Counted from the stretch's first letter, positions 8,018-16,955 are shown. The stretch: DNA of 64,000 nucleotides from Thermobifida fusca NBRC 14071 = JCM 3263 (GCF_001592045.1 NZ_BCWB01000033.1:116768-180767), one strand, 5' to 3'. Notes: generated by a model not told the origin, from the sequence alone. A program made the numbers and translations.

Positions 8018-8519
8018 GATTCCCCTTCCCCCGTCGGTCAGACGGCAGCTATTGTCTCCGAGCTAAACGGACATAGCGGGCGCACGTTCAGAAATCCATT
8101 TTTATATAGATTGCGGCGGCGTGTCCCGGTCTAGGGAAGCCTTCGCGGAAGACAGCGGCCGCTTGGAGCGCTATCGATGCTGGTCACAGCGGTGCAGTGG
8201 GACGCTGGCGCAGTTCTGATTGCGGAGGAGAGAAAACAGGGAAACCGAGGAGAAAACGATTCTGTTGCGCCTGCGGATAACCGAGAGGCCGCAGCGTTTT
8301 CTTGATGTTTTCTGACAATTTCCGTTCCGGTGCCCCGCTGGCACCACGTGTCACCTACTCCGAGACAGGAGCGGTGGCCAACGACCGCGGCCGCGGCATC
8401 CCGACGCTGAGGACAGGCCCAGCCCTGGCTTGCGGGCCGCCGCACCGCCCGGAGGCGGGACACCGCGGGCAGTTCGTTGCATACCGGCGCGGGCGACGCC
8501 CCTCGATAGGCTGAACTCC
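8018..8519. other. Non-coding interval between DUF418 gene and gltX
   Basis: 502 bases with no convincing gene. It includes an unusually AT-rich patch (about 8090-8112), two GGAGAAAAC-like purine repeats (about 8226-8258) and a terminator-like hairpin CTGCGG/CCGCAG (8271-8276 with 8289-8294) followed by CGTTTTCTT. Promoters for both divergent genes should lie here. Confidence 0.5.
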
Positions 8520-9953
8520 GTGACTGACAAGGCTATTCGTACCCGCTTCGCGCCCTCTCCGACAGGGATGTTCCACGTGGGCGGCGCGCGTTCGGCGCTG
8601 TTCAACTGGGCGCTCGCCCTGCAGCAGCCGGAAGGCAAGTTCGTGCTCCGGATCGAGGACACCGACGCCGCGCGCAACCGCCCCGAATGGACCGAGGGCA
8701 TCCTGCGCGCCCTGTCCGCGCTGGGAATCGACGAACGCGACCCGCACTTCGAAGGGCCCTACTTCCAGTCGGCCTACGCCGACAAGCACCGGGAGGTCGC
8801 AGAGGAGCTCTACCGCAAGGGCCGCGCCTACTACTGCGACTGCACCCGGGAACAGATCCAAGAGCGGCGGGGCAACCCCCACCTCGGCTACGACGGGTAC
8901 TGCCGGGACCGAGGGCTGGAGCCGGGGCCGGGCCGGGCCCTGCGCTTCCGGGTACCCGAGGGCGGGCCCACCGTCGTGGACGACAAGATCCGCGGCCGGG
9001 TGGAGTTCGACCACAGCGCGATCGAAGACTTCGTGATCGCGCGCTCGGACGGCTCCCCGCTGTTCGTCCTGGCGAACGTGGTGGATGACGTGGAAATGGC
9101 CATCACCCACGTGGTCCGCGGCGAAGAGCACCTGTCCAACACGCCCAAGCAGCAACTGCTTTGGGAGGCGCTGGGCCAGACTCCGCCGGTCTGGGCCCAC
9201 CTGCCGGTGATCGTCAACGAGAAACGGCAGAAGCTGTCGAAGCGCCGCGACAAGGTAGCGCTCGAGGACTACCTCGCCGAAGGCTACTTGCCCGAGGCGA
9301 TGGTCAACTACTTGATGCTGCTGGGCTGGGGCCCGGGCGACGACCGGGAGATCATGCCGTTCTCCGAAATGGTGCCGCTGTTCCGGCTGGAGGACGTCAA
9401 CAGTTCGAGCGCGTTCTTCGACGAGAAGAAGCTGCGCGCGTTCAACGGCGAGTACATCCGCGCGCTCGACACGACCGAGTTCGTGGAGCGGTGTGCGCCC
9501 TGGCTGGGATCGGAGAAGGCGCCCTGGCCGGCGGAGAACTTCGACGCCCAGGTGTTCGAGGCCGTGGCGCCGCTGGCTCAGACCCGGATCTCGGTCCTCA
9601 GCGAGATCGTCTCCTACGTGGACTTCCTCTTCCTGGACCGCCCCGTGGAGGACGAGAAGAGCTGGGCCAAGGCCATGAAGCCGGGGGTGGGTGAGGAGAT
9701 GCTCACCGCGGCCTTGGAGCGGTTCTCCGACCCGAACCTGGAGTGGCGGGCCGAGCCGCTCAAGGCTGCCTTGGAGGAGGTTGCCGCGGCACAGGGGCTC
9801 AAGCTGGGCAAGGCCCAGGCGCCGGTCCGTGTCGCCGTCACTGGACGCACGGTGGGGCTCCCCCTGTTCGAGTCGCTGGAACTGCTGGGCCGGAGCCGGG
9901 TCCAGGAGCGTCTCCGCGCGGCGTTGGAGAAGCTCAAAGCTGCTGGTGAGTGA
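8520..9953 (+). CDS. gltX: Glutamyl-tRNA synthetase
   Basis: Class I synthetase that attaches glutamate to tRNA-Glu. In actinobacteria, which generally use GatCAB, it also charges tRNA-Gln for later amidation. The 477-residue protein has the HIGH-type motif in [21 protein letters not shown] near the N-terminus and KLSKRRDKV as the KMSKS-type loop, followed by an alpha-helical anticodon-binding domain. The GTG at 8520 starts [16 protein letters not shown], matching homologues; the longer upstream frame is not supported. A terminator and tRNA-Gln/tRNA-Glu genes, its likely substrates, lie directly downstream. Confidence 0.95.
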   Translation: MTDKAIRTRFAPSPTGMFHVGGARSALFNWALALQQPEGKFVLRIEDTDAARNRPEWTEGILRALSALGIDERDPHFEGPYFQSAYADKHREVAEELYRKGRAYYCDCTREQIQERRGNPHLGYDGYCRDRGLEPGPGRALRFRVPEGGPTVVDDKIRGRVEFDHSAIEDFVIARSDGSPLFVLANVVDDVEMAITHVVRGEEHLSNTPKQQLLWEALGQTPPVWAHLPVIVNEKRQKLSKRRDKVALEDYLAEGYLPEAMVNYLMLLGWGPGDDREIMPFSEMVPLFRLEDVNSSSAFFDEKKLRAFNGEYIRALDTTEFVERCAPWLGSEKAPWPAENFDAQVFEAVAPLAQTRISVLSEIVSYVDFLFLDRPVEDEKSWAKAMKPGVGEEMLTAALERFSDPNLEWRAEPLKAALEEVAAAQGLKLGKAQAPVRVAVTGRTVGLPLFESLELLGRSRVQERLRAALEKLKAAGE

Positions 9954-9959
9954 GCCCGG

Positions 9960-9986
9960 GGTGGGGCGGTGGAGCGCCGCCCCACC
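9960..9986 (+). terminator. gltX terminator hairpin
   Basis: A perfect 10-bp stem GGTGGGGCGG/CCGCCCCACC (9960-9969 with 9977-9986, 7-base loop) begins seven bases after the gltX stop. Only a short T-run follows. Confidence 0.6.
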
Positions 9987-10004
9987 GGCTTTGCCGGGTA
10001 TCCG

Positions 10005-10034
10005 TTCGCACCTGCGCAAAATGTTCGCTAGAGT
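10005..10034 (+). promoter_or_regulatory. Predicted promoter of the tRNA-Gln gene
   Basis: TTCGCA (10005-10010), an 18-base spacer, then TAGAGT (10029-10034). The predicted start lies about 45 bases before the mature tRNA. Confidence 0.4.
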
Positions 10035-10085
10035 TATGCATGGCCGCGGGGAGCGGATCCAAAGGAACCGGTCCCTCGTGAGCAC

Positions 10086-10157
10086 TGGGGTATGGTGTAA
10101 TTGGCAGCACGACTGATTCTGGTTCAGTTAGTCTAGGTTCGAGTCCTGGTACCCCAG
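10086..10157 (+). tRNA. tRNA-Gln (anticodon CTG)
   Basis: A 72-base cloverleaf. The acceptor stem TGGGGTA pairs with TACCCCA, the anticodon loop contains TTCTGGT with anticodon CTG, and the T-arm has GGTTCGAGTCC. CCA is not fully encoded. It probably receives Glu from GltX and is then amidated. Confidence 0.93.
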
Positions 10158-10219
10158 CGGTGGTCCTCCTCGGAAGATTTTCCGCGTTGAACCTCCACCA
10201 CGGCTTTGAGTTGTCCACG

Positions 10220-10292
10220 GCCCCCGTCGTCTAGCGGCCTAGGACGCCGCCCTCTCAAGGCGGTAACGCCGGTTCAAATCCGGTCGGGGGTA
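10220..10292 (+). tRNA. tRNA-Glu (anticodon CTC), copy 1
   Basis: A 73-base cloverleaf. Acceptor GCCCCCG pairs with CGGGGGT (one G-U), the anticodon stem CCGCC/GGCGG encloses loop CTCTCAA with anticodon CTC, and the T-loop is GGTTCAAATCC. Identical to the copy 193 bases downstream. Confidence 0.95.
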
Positions 10293-10303
10293 CTCGACAG
10301 AAG

Positions 10304-10332
10304 AGACTCTCACGCGGAGTGGGAGTTTTTTT
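10304..10332 (+). terminator. Terminator after tRNA-Glu copy 1
   Basis: An 8-bp stem ACTCTCAC/GTGGGAGT (10306-10313 with 10319-10326) is followed by a run of seven T residues. Confidence 0.8.
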
Positions 10333-10412
10333 CTGCGATGGGGACCTCGAGTCCCGCGGAACACTGCCCCGGCAAGACCGACGGTGCCGTTCCAGGACGC
10401 TCTCAGCCCGCA

Positions 10413-10485
10413 GCCCCCGTCGTCTAGCGGCCTAGGACGCCGCCCTCTCAAGGCGGTAACGCCGGTTCAAATCCGGTCGGGGGTA
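10413..10485 (+). tRNA. tRNA-Glu (anticodon CTC), copy 2
   Basis: All 73 bases are identical to the first tRNA-Glu. Flanking sequences differ on both sides within one or two bases of the gene, so only the tRNA body is shared. Confidence 0.95.
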
Positions 10486-10490
10486 CCACA

Positions 10491-10528
10491 CGGGGAAGCC
10501 CCGCCTCACGTGAGGCGGGGCTTCCCCG
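10491..10528 (+). terminator. Terminator after tRNA-Glu copy 2
   Basis: A perfect 38-bp palindrome with 19-bp arms (10491-10509 with 10510-10528) and no spare loop is followed by TTTTCTC. Confidence 0.85.
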
Positions 10529-10663
10529 TTTTCTCCCTCCCTGCCTCTCAGGTGGCGCAGGAAGCCGCACCTGTGCCGCGCAGCCGGGTCTCGGGACGTG
10601 TGAGGGCGCGTCCACCGGGCACAGGCCCGAAGAGCGCAGCGCGACACTGGAGAGGGCACAGCC

Positions 10664-11773
10664 ATGGGGAGACGAGTGTGGGCAGCAGCGGCCGTGCTCC
10701 TACTGGCCGCGGGATGCACCACGGATACGGGGCAGGCCCCAGGCCCTGCGACCCCGTCCGCCGCACAGTCCACGGAAGGCCACGCCAGCGTGGGGGAGGC
10801 GACCACGGTCGCCTCCGGGCTGCACGTGCCCTGGGCGGTGGCGTTCCTCCCCGACGGCGCGGCACTGGTTTCAGAGCGCGATTCGGGGCGCGTCCTCCGA
10901 GTTGCTCCGGACGGCGCCGTCGCCGAGGCGGGGACCGTACCGGGAGTCGTCCCGCAGGGGGAGGGCGGTCTGCTCGGGCTCGCGGTCTCCCCGGACTTCG
11001 TCACAGACTCGCTGGTCTACGCCTACCTCACCACCGAATCAGACAACCGGATCATCCGCATGCCCTACGACCCGGAACGCGGATTCGGCACGGCAGAGGT
11101 CGTCGTGGACGGTATCCCCAAAGCCGACCTGCACAACGGCGGGCGGATCGCGTTCGGCCCCGACGGGACGCTGTACGCGGGAACCGGTGACGCGGGCCGC
11201 CCCGAGCTGGCCCAGGACACGGACTCCCTGGCCGGGAAGATCCTGCGGATGACCCCGGACGGCGCGCCCGTTGCCGACGCCCCTTTCGGCAACCTCGTGC
11301 ACAGCTACGGGCACCGCAATGTGCAAGGACTGGCCTGGGATGAGGACGGCACCCTGTACGCCACCGAGTTCGGGCAGAACACGGTCGACGAGGTGAACGT
11401 GATCGTCAAGGGCGGCAACTACGGGTGGCCGGAGGTGGAGGGGATCGGCGGTGCTCCCGAGTACACCGACCCGGTGGTCACCTGGAGCACCGAGGAGGCG
11501 TCCCCCAGCGGGGCAGCGATCGCGGGCGGGGCGCTCTGGGTGGCCGCACTGCGCGGCGAACGCCTGTGGCGGGTACCGCTCACCGGGGACGCCGCAGAGC
11601 CGGTCCGGGCCCCGGAAGCGCTCCTCGTCGGCGACTACGGCCGGCTGCGCGCGGTCGAAGCTGAACCGGGCGGGCAGGCGATCTGGGTGACGACCAGCAA
11701 CCGGGACGGCCGGGGAGACCCGGACGCCGACGACGACCGGATCCTGCGCCTTCCGCTGGACACCGGGTCGTAG
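10664..11773 (+). CDS. PQQ-dependent sugar dehydrogenase-type lipoprotein
   Basis: A 369-residue exported lipoprotein: signal peptide with lipobox LLAAGC (Cys18), then a six-bladed beta-propeller of the glucose/sorbosone dehydrogenase (GSDH) family. Family motifs seen: GLHVPWAVAFLPDG, GEGGLLGLAVSPDF, LHNGGRIAFGPDGTLYAGTGDAG and YGHRNVQGLAWD. Relatives oxidise aldose sugars with PQQ outside the membrane. Whether this organism makes PQQ cannot be seen here, so the substrate and cofactor are inferred from the family. The ATG at 10664 has a GGAGAGG site. It converges with ndgR and seems to be a single-gene unit. Confidence 0.85.
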   Translation: MGRRVWAAAAVLLLAAGCTTDTGQAPGPATPSAAQSTEGHASVGEATTVASGLHVPWAVAFLPDGAALVSERDSGRVLRVAPDGAVAEAGTVPGVVPQGEGGLLGLAVSPDFVTDSLVYAYLTTESDNRIIRMPYDPERGFGTAEVVVDGIPKADLHNGGRIAFGPDGTLYAGTGDAGRPELAQDTDSLAGKILRMTPDGAPVADAPFGNLVHSYGHRNVQGLAWDEDGTLYATEFGQNTVDEVNVIVKGGNYGWPEVEGIGGAPEYTDPVVTWSTEEASPSGAAIAGGALWVAALRGERLWRVPLTGDAAEPVRAPEALLVGDYGRLRAVEAEPGGQAIWVTTSNRDGRGDPDADDDRILRLPLDTGS

Positions 11774-11805
11774 TCCTTGGCCGCGGCCGGTCCAGGCAAC
11801 CCGGG

Positions 11806-12528
11806 TCAGGTGTGGCGCAGCGCTTCGCTGATCTTGTTTGCGGCCGCGAGTACAGCGGGGGCGTGCAGCCGGCCTGGGGAGCGGGTCAGCCGTTCCAGCG
11901 GACCGGAGACGGAGACCGCGGCGATGATGCGCCCGCTCGGCGCGAAGACCGGCGCGGACACGGAGGCGACCCCCGGCTCCCGTTCGCCTACACTCTCTGC
12001 CCACCGGCGGCGGCGCACCTGGGCCAGGGTCGCCGCGGTGAAGTGCGCGCCGCGCAGCGTGCGGCGGATCCGCTCAGAGTCCTCCCAGGCCAGCAGGACC
12101 TGGGCGGCTGAGCCCGCGGTCATGGGAAGCTCACTGCCCACCGGGACCGTGTCGCGCAGTCCGCTCATGCGTTCCGCGGCGGCCACGCACACCCGGACGT
12201 CCCCTTGACGGCGGTACAGTTGCGCGCTTTCCCCCGTGTGGTCGCGCAACTGGGCGAGGATCGGGGTGGCGACGGCCAGCAGCCGGTCCTCCCCGGTGGC
12301 GATGGACAACTCGGTGATCCGGGGCCCCAGGATGAAGCGCCCTTGGCTGTCCCGAGCGACCATGCGGTGCCGCTCCAAGGCAACCGCCAGCCGGTGCGCT
12401 GTAGGCCGTGACAGTCCCGTGAGCCGTACGAGCTGGGCGAGGGACGCGGGACCGGATTCCAGGGCGGTGAGGACGGACATGGTCTTGTCCAGCACACCTA
12501 CCCCGCTGGATGGGCTAGAGTTGTCCAT
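11806..12528 (-). CDS. ndgR: IclR-family regulator, NdgR/LtbR-like, divergent from leuCD
   Basis: A 240-residue regulator with an N-terminal winged helix-turn-helix (about 10-65, with SLAQLVRLTGLSRPTAHRL) and a C-terminal IclR effector domain. Its position divergent from leuCD is that of Streptomyces NdgR and Corynebacterium LtbR, which control leucine synthesis genes. The ATG at 12528 opens MDNSSPSSGVGVLDKTMSVL; a longer frame to 12690 would overlap the leuC leader. The predicted promoter places the transcript start at this ATG, so the mRNA may be leaderless. The symbol is assigned by synteny and family, not by direct proof. Confidence 0.85.
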   Translation of the reverse strand: MDNSSPSSGVGVLDKTMSVLTALESGPASLAQLVRLTGLSRPTAHRLAVALERHRMVARDSQGRFILGPRITELSIATGEDRLLAVATPILAQLRDHTGESAQLYRRQGDVRVCVAAAERMSGLRDTVPVGSELPMTAGSAAQVLLAWEDSERIRRTLRGAHFTAATLAQVRRRRWAESVGEREPGVASVSAPVFAPSGRIIAAVSVSGPLERLTRSPGRLHAPAVLAAANKISEALRHT

Positions 12529-12533
12529 GGCTT

Positions 12534-12562
12534 GATATTGCCGTCTCGCTATTTGGAATGCA
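12534..12562 (-). promoter_or_regulatory. Predicted leaderless promoter of ndgR
   Basis: On the minus strand TTGCAT, a 17-base spacer and CAATAT are followed by CAAGCC and the ATG at 12528. The expected start (about 7 bases after the -10) coincides with the start codon. Confidence 0.6.
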
Positions 12563-12565
12563 AAT
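12551..12565. promoter_or_regulatory. Candidate NdgR operator ATTTG-N5-CAAAT
   Basis: A perfect 5-bp interrupted palindrome in the ndgR-leuC gap that overlaps the -35 of the predicted ndgR promoter. Autorepression and leuCD control through this site are inferred. Confidence 0.5.
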
Positions 12566-12679
12566 CCGCCAGCCCGTACGTGCGGACCGCGCGGGGAGGA
12601 TGTCCGCGCCGGTCGCCGAGGGGATCGGCGTACGGCGGCGAGAACCCCACGACAATCATCGAGACGCGAGGAGGCGTCC

Positions 12680-14077
12680 ATGGCCCGCACGATGGCCGAA
12701 AAAGTCTGGGAGGAGCACGTCGTCAGGCGAGCCGAGGGTGAACCCGACCTGCTCTACATCGACCTGCACCTCATCCACGAGGTGACCAGCCCTCAGGCGT
12801 TCGAAGGGCTCCGCCTGGCCAACCGGAAGCTGCGCCGCCCGGACCTCACCATCGCCACCGAGGACCACAACGTCCCCACCGAGAACATCTTCCTGCCGAT
12901 CGCTGACCCGGTGTCGCGCACCCAGGTCGAAACCCTGCGCAAGAACGCCGCGGAGTTCGGGGTGCGCCTCCACCCGATGGGCGACATCGACCAGGGCATC
13001 GTGCACGTCATCGGCCCGCAGCTGGGCCTCACCCAGCCGGGGATGACCATCGTCTGCGGCGACAGCCACACCAGCACGCACGGCGCGTTCGGCGCGCTGG
13101 CCTTCGGCATCGGTACCAGCCAGGTCGAGCACGTCATGGCCACCCAGACGCTGCCGATGACGCCGTTCAAGACCATGGCGGTCAACGTCGAGGGCAAGCT
13201 CAAGCCGGGGGTGACCGCCAAGGACATCATCCTCGCCGTGATCGCTCAGATCGGCACCGGCGGCGGCCAGGGCCACGTGATCGAGTACCGGGGCGAGGCC
13301 ATCCGGTCGCTGTCCATGGAAGCCCGCATGACCATCTGCAACATGTCGATCGAGGCGGGCGCCCGGGCCGGCATGATCGCCCCCGACCAGACCACTTTCG
13401 ACTACCTCAAGGGCCGTCCGCACGCCCCCAAGGGCGAACTGTGGGACCAGGCCGTCGAATACTGGAAGACCCTGCCCACCGACGAAGGCGCAGTGTTCGA
13501 CAAGGAGGTCTTCCTCAACGCCGACGAGCTCAGCCCGTTCGTCACCTGGGGCACCAACCCCGGACAGGGCGTCCCCCTGGACTCGGTCGTCCCCGACCCC
13601 GAGTCCTTCACCGACCCGGTCGAGCGTGCCGCCGCCGAGAAGGCCCTGGCCTACATGGACCTGAAGCCCGGCACCCGGATGCGGGACATCAAGATCGACA
13701 CGGTCTTCCTGGGCTCCTGCACCAACGGTCGGATCGAGGACCTGCGCGCCGCCGCCGAGGTCCTCAAGGGCCGCAAGGTGGCCGACGGGGTGCGGATGCT
13801 GGTCGTCCCCGGCTCCCAGCGGGTCAAGCAGCAGGCCGCGGCCGAGGGCCTCGACGAGATCTTCAAGGCTGCTGGCGCCGAGTGGCGTGAAGCGGGATGC
13901 TCGATGTGCCTGGGCATGAACCCCGACACGCTCAAGCCCGGGGAGCGCAGCGCCTCCACCTCCAACCGCAACTTCGAGGGCCGGCAGGGCAAGGGCGGCC
14001 GCACCCACCTGGTGTCGCCGCTGGTCGCCGCCGCCACCGCGGTGCGCGGCACGCTGTCCTCTCCCGCCGACCTGTAG
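12680..14077 (+). CDS. leuC: 3-isopropylmalate dehydratase large subunit
   Basis: Aconitase-family subunit that isomerises 2- to 3-isopropylmalate in leucine synthesis, working with LeuD. The 465 residues carry the three [4Fe-4S] ligands Cys347 (GSCTNGR), Cys407 and Cys410 (CSMCLGMN), and the substrate loop [24 protein letters not shown]. The ATG at 12680 has GAGGAGG 6-7 bases upstream. leuD follows after 30 bases, so the two are co-transcribed. Divergent ndgR is the probable regulator. Confidence 0.97.
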   Translation: MARTMAEKVWEEHVVRRAEGEPDLLYIDLHLIHEVTSPQAFEGLRLANRKLRRPDLTIATEDHNVPTENIFLPIADPVSRTQVETLRKNAAEFGVRLHPMGDIDQGIVHVIGPQLGLTQPGMTIVCGDSHTSTHGAFGALAFGIGTSQVEHVMATQTLPMTPFKTMAVNVEGKLKPGVTAKDIILAVIAQIGTGGGQGHVIEYRGEAIRSLSMEARMTICNMSIEAGARAGMIAPDQTTFDYLKGRPHAPKGELWDQAVEYWKTLPTDEGAVFDKEVFLNADELSPFVTWGTNPGQGVPLDSVVPDPESFTDPVERAAAEKALAYMDLKPGTRMRDIKIDTVFLGSCTNGRIEDLRAAAEVLKGRKVADGVRMLVVPGSQRVKQQAAAEGLDEIFKAAGAEWREAGCSMCLGMNPDTLKPGERSASTSNRNFEGRQGKGGRTHLVSPLVAAATAVRGTLSSPADL

Positions 14078-14107
14078 CCCGCCCGCGACTGTCGAGGAAA
14101 CGTCACC

Positions 14108-14695
14108 ATGGAGAAGTTCACTGTCCACACCGGCCGTGCGGTTCCGCTGCGCTACAGCAACGTGGACACCGACCAGATCATCCCCGCCGTCTACCTCAAG
14201 CGGGTGACCCGCACCGGGTTCGAAGACGGCCTGTTCGCCGCTTGGCGTACTGACCCCGACTTCGTCCTGAACAAGCCGGAGTACAAGGACGGCACCATCC
14301 TCATCGCCGGACCCGACTTCGGCACCGGCTCGTCGCGTGAGCACGCCGTGTGGGCGCTGCAGAACTACGGGTTCAAGGCCGTGCTCTCCTCACGGTTCGC
14401 CGACATCTTCCGCGGCAACTCCCTCAAAGGTGGTCTGCTGACCGTGGTGCTCCCGCAGCCGGTCATCGAGCAGTTGTGGGAGATGGTCGAGGCCGACCCC
14501 GCTACCGAGATCACCGTGGACCTGGTGAATCGCGAGGTGCGCGCCAAGGACATCGTCGAGCCGTTCGAACTGGACGACTACACCCGGTGGCGCCTCATGG
14601 AAGGGCTCGACGACATCGACCTGACCTTGCGTCACGTCGACGCGATCGCCGAGTACGAGAAGCGCCGCAAGCCATGGCTTCCGGTCACCCAATAG
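14108..14695 (+). CDS. leuD: 3-isopropylmalate dehydratase small subunit
   Basis: The 195-residue swivelling-domain partner of LeuC. It has the expected [15 protein letters not shown] start region and [17 protein letters not shown], the conserved loop that contacts substrate in the complex. It starts with ATG after AGGAAAC and ends 22 bases inside the next small frame. Confidence 0.97.
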   Translation: MEKFTVHTGRAVPLRYSNVDTDQIIPAVYLKRVTRTGFEDGLFAAWRTDPDFVLNKPEYKDGTILIAGPDFGTGSSREHAVWALQNYGFKAVLSSRFADIFRGNSLKGGLLTVVLPQPVIEQLWEMVEADPATEITVDLVNREVRAKDIVEPFELDDYTRWRLMEGLDDIDLTLRHVDAIAEYEKRRKPWLPVTQ

Positions 14696-14943
14696 GACCT
14701 GATGCGACCGACGATGACCCGGAATTCGCGGCGGAGTGGGAATTTTACCGAGATTTGGCAAAGCGGCTTAAAGATGCCCATCGCAAAGCCAATGCTCTTC
14801 CGGAATCCGTCCGAATTCCGGTGATTCGTAAGCTTTTAATGGTGACAGAGCGGGTCAAAAGAGACCCAGTTCAAGCTTCAGAACGCCTAGATCGCATGCT
14901 GGCTGAGCTGGGTCAGACGGCGAAAGAAACCCCGACACGCTGA
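14674..14943 (+). CDS. Unknown small protein overlapping leuD
   Basis: An 89-residue frame starting at an ATG inside the last codons of leuD (22-base overlap) and ending 77 bases before the HU gene. I do not recognise it. The N-terminus is acidic ([16 protein letters not shown]) and the rest looks helical and basic ([28 protein letters not shown]). From about 14740 onward the DNA is close to half AT, clearly below its neighbours, suggesting a different history or constraint. Translation could be coupled to leuD. It may be a real small DNA- or protein-binding factor, but no family can be named. Confidence 0.55.
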   Translation: MASGHPIGPDATDDDPEFAAEWEFYRDLAKRLKDAHRKANALPESVRIPVIRKLLMVTERVKRDPVQASERLDRMLAELGQTAKETPTR

Positions 14944-14962
14944 TCAGATCGGCGTTGAGTGT

Positions 14963-14991
14963 TTGTACCCGGCCACGGTTTCCCCTAGTTT
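14963..14991 (+). promoter_or_regulatory. Predicted promoter of the HU gene
   Basis: TTGTAC (14963-14968), a 17-base spacer and TAGTTT (14986-14991). The predicted start near 14998 leaves a short leader containing the GGAGGA ribosome site. Confidence 0.6.
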
Positions 14992-15020
14992 CAAGCGAGC
15001 AAGGGGGAACCGGAGGAACT

Positions 15021-15302
15021 ATGAACAAACGTGATCTGATCGACGCAATCTCGGGGCGGTTGGGGGACAAGAAGACCGCCACCGAAGCCGTCAACGCCGT
15101 GCTGGAGACCATCCAGCAGACTGTCGCCAAGGGTGACAAGGTGGCCATCACCGGGTTCGGGGTCTTTGAGAAAGCCCAGCGGGCGGCCCGGACCGCGCGA
15201 AACCCTTCCACCGGCGCCACCATCCACGTTCCGGCGAGCTACGTTCCGAAGTTCCGTCCCGGAGCTGACTTCAAAGCCTTGGTGAACAACGGCAAGAAGT
15301 AA
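15021..15302 (+). CDS. hup: Nucleoid protein HU (short type)
   Basis: A 93-residue HU/IHF-family histone-like protein that bends and compacts DNA as a dimer. It has the normal HU length without the long Lys/Ala tail of the actinobacterial HupS/Hlp type, so it corresponds to the short HupA type. Key features: MNKRDLIDAISGRLG start, GFGVFEKAQRAARTARNP with the DNA-binding arm NPSTGATIHVPAS, and KFRPGADFK near the end. The ATG has GGAGGA 5 bases upstream. It has its own promoter and terminator. Confidence 0.95.
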   Translation: MNKRDLIDAISGRLGDKKTATEAVNAVLETIQQTVAKGDKVAITGFGVFEKAQRAARTARNPSTGATIHVPASYVPKFRPGADFKALVNNGKK

Positions 15303-15325
15303 CCACCACGACACTCGGCCACAGC

Positions 15326-15371
15326 CGTTGCCCGGGAGCCCGTCAAGGCCCCGGGCAGCGGCGTCTTTCTG
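15326..15371 (+). terminator. Terminator of the HU gene
   Basis: A 12-bp GC-rich stem (15326-15337 with 15351-15362, one G-U) is followed by CGTCTTTCT. It also lies in the convergent gap with cofC. Confidence 0.75.
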
Positions 15372-15377
15372 CCCGGA

Positions 15378-16031
15378 TCAGCCGCCGGTCCGCGCCAGAC
15401 CCAGCGAGTCCAGCAGGGCAGCCGTGTGCGGGCCCACACCGAGCCGTGCCGCAGCCCACAGGTCCTCCGGAGTGTCCACGTCGTGCCGGACCGTGGGCAC
15501 CCCCGCCAGTTCGAGCTCCACCGCACCGCTCTGCCGGTGCCGGAGCCGCGACCACCCCTCGAACGCGGGAGCGAACACCGCCCGCGGCAGAGCGCTGTAC
15601 ACCGTGGTCCCCACCCCGTGGGCGTCCGCGAGAAAAGCGTTGGGGTAGGTTGCCGCTGCGGCCAGCACCTGGGAGAGTTCCGCTGGGCGCAGTGCCGGAA
15701 GGTCAGCGGAGAGCGCGCACACCCCCGCGTCCGGATAGGCCAGGCGGGCCCGGGCCGCACCGTGCCGCAGCGCGGCGTTGAGCCCCGTGCCCGGCTCCCC
15801 GGTCACCACGTGCGCCCCGAACCGTTCCAGTGCCGCGGCTGCCGTGGCATCCTCGGTGACCACGAAGATCGCCGCCACTTCGGGGGTGGCCGTGACCGCG
15901 CGTACCGTGTCGCAGGCCACGGCCAAGGCCATCTCCGGTCGGCGTTCGCCGGCGAACTCGGCGAGTCGGGACTTGGCCATGGACAACCGCTTCACCGGTA
16001 TCACCACCGACCAGCGCTGACGTGTGTCCAC
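15378..16031 (-). CDS. cofC: 2-phospho-L-lactate guanylyltransferase (coenzyme F420 synthesis)
   Basis: A 217-residue MobA-like nucleotidyltransferase that activates phospholactate (or phosphoenolpyruvate in actinobacteria, where it is also called FbiD) for coenzyme F420 assembly. The start WSVVIPVKRLSMAKSRL holds the nucleotide-binding loop with the lysine. HVVTGEPGTGLNAALRHG and CALSADLPALRP follow the CofC pattern, with the metal-binding Asp in SADLP. The GTG at 16031 was chosen because homologues begin just before WSVVIPVK; the longer frame is antisense to plsC. It stands alone, divergent from plsC-gpsA. Confidence 0.9.
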   Translation of the reverse strand: MDTRQRWSVVIPVKRLSMAKSRLAEFAGERRPEMALAVACDTVRAVTATPEVAAIFVVTEDATAAAALERFGAHVVTGEPGTGLNAALRHGAARARLAYPDAGVCALSADLPALRPAELSQVLAAAATYPNAFLADAHGVGTTVYSALPRAVFAPAFEGWSRLRHRQSGAVELELAGVPTVRHDVDTPEDLWAAARLGVGPHTAALLDSLGLARTGG

Positions 16032-16202
16032 AGCGTCACCATCCCCCCGCCCGGTCGATCGGAACCGGTAGAAGAGAGTATGTCCCAGCCAGAAAACGGG
16101 GGAACGGGCCCTTCCCATAGCCCGGACAATGGAGTGCTGGAAGATGACGCGGACACCCGCGACGGGGCGGGCGCCCAACATCAACCGATCGGAGGAGTCC
16201 AC

Positions 16203-16955
16203 ATGAAACGCCGCGAGTCGCGCTGGCTGAAAGCGGTCGCCGTCACCGTCGTGCGCCCCCTCATCGCCGCGGTCACCAAACCCACCTGGCGCGGCCAAGA
16301 GCACATCCCCCGGGAAGGCGGGGTGATCATCGCGGCCAACCACCTGTCCGTGGCGGACCCGCTGACCGTGGCGCACTTCCTCTACGTGGCCGGGCGCCGC
16401 TGGCCGACGTTCACCGCGAAGGAAGGGGTCTTCCGCATCCCCATCGTGGGACCGGCGGTGCGCAAGCTCGGCCAGATCCCCGTGCACCGCGGCACCACTG
16501 ACGCGGCTAAAGCACTGCACGAAGCGGAGGAGGCGCTCACCCAGCACGGTGCTGCGGTGATCTTCTACCCGGAAGGCACCTGCACCCGGGACCCCAACCT
16601 GTGGCCCATGGTCGCCAAGACCGGGGTGGCGCGGCTCGCGTTGCGTACCGGTGCCCCGGTGATCCCCGTCGCCCACTGGGGGGAGCAGCACCTCCTGCCC
16701 TACGGCACCGCAAAGCTGCGGCTCTTTCCCCGCACCCCCGTCGAAGTAGTGGCTGGGCCGCCGGTGGACTTGTCCCGCTACCGGGAGCAGCCGTTGACCG
16801 CGACCACGCTGCGTGAGGCGACCGCGGAGATCATGACCGCCATCACGCGGCTCCAGGCCGAGATCCGCGGCGAAGAGCCGCCGCTCGAACCGTACGATCC
16901 CAAGAAGGCGCGCGGACAGAACCTGGGACCCAACAACAGCGAGGGCGCGAAGTGA
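16203..16955 (+). CDS. plsC: 1-acyl-sn-glycerol-3-phosphate acyltransferase
   Basis: A 250-residue PlsC-family acyltransferase making phosphatidic acid in membrane phospholipid synthesis. The catalytic HX4D box is H47-LSVA-D52, and the acyl-acceptor motif is EGT at 124-126 (FYPEGTCTRD). A hydrophobic N-terminal segment fits membrane association. The ATG at 16203 has a strong GGAGGAG site; an in-frame ATG at 16080 would add a Ser/Asp-rich tail without similar support. The stop overlaps the gpsA GTG by four bases, placing two consecutive glycerolipid genes in one operon. Confidence 0.92.
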   Translation: MKRRESRWLKAVAVTVVRPLIAAVTKPTWRGQEHIPREGGVIIAANHLSVADPLTVAHFLYVAGRRWPTFTAKEGVFRIPIVGPAVRKLGQIPVHRGTTDAAKALHEAEEALTQHGAAVIFYPEGTCTRDPNLWPMVAKTGVARLALRTGAPVIPVAHWGEQHLLPYGTAKLRLFPRTPVEVVAGPPVDLSRYREQPLTATTLREATAEIMTAITRLQAEIRGEEPPLEPYDPKKARGQNLGPNNSEGAK

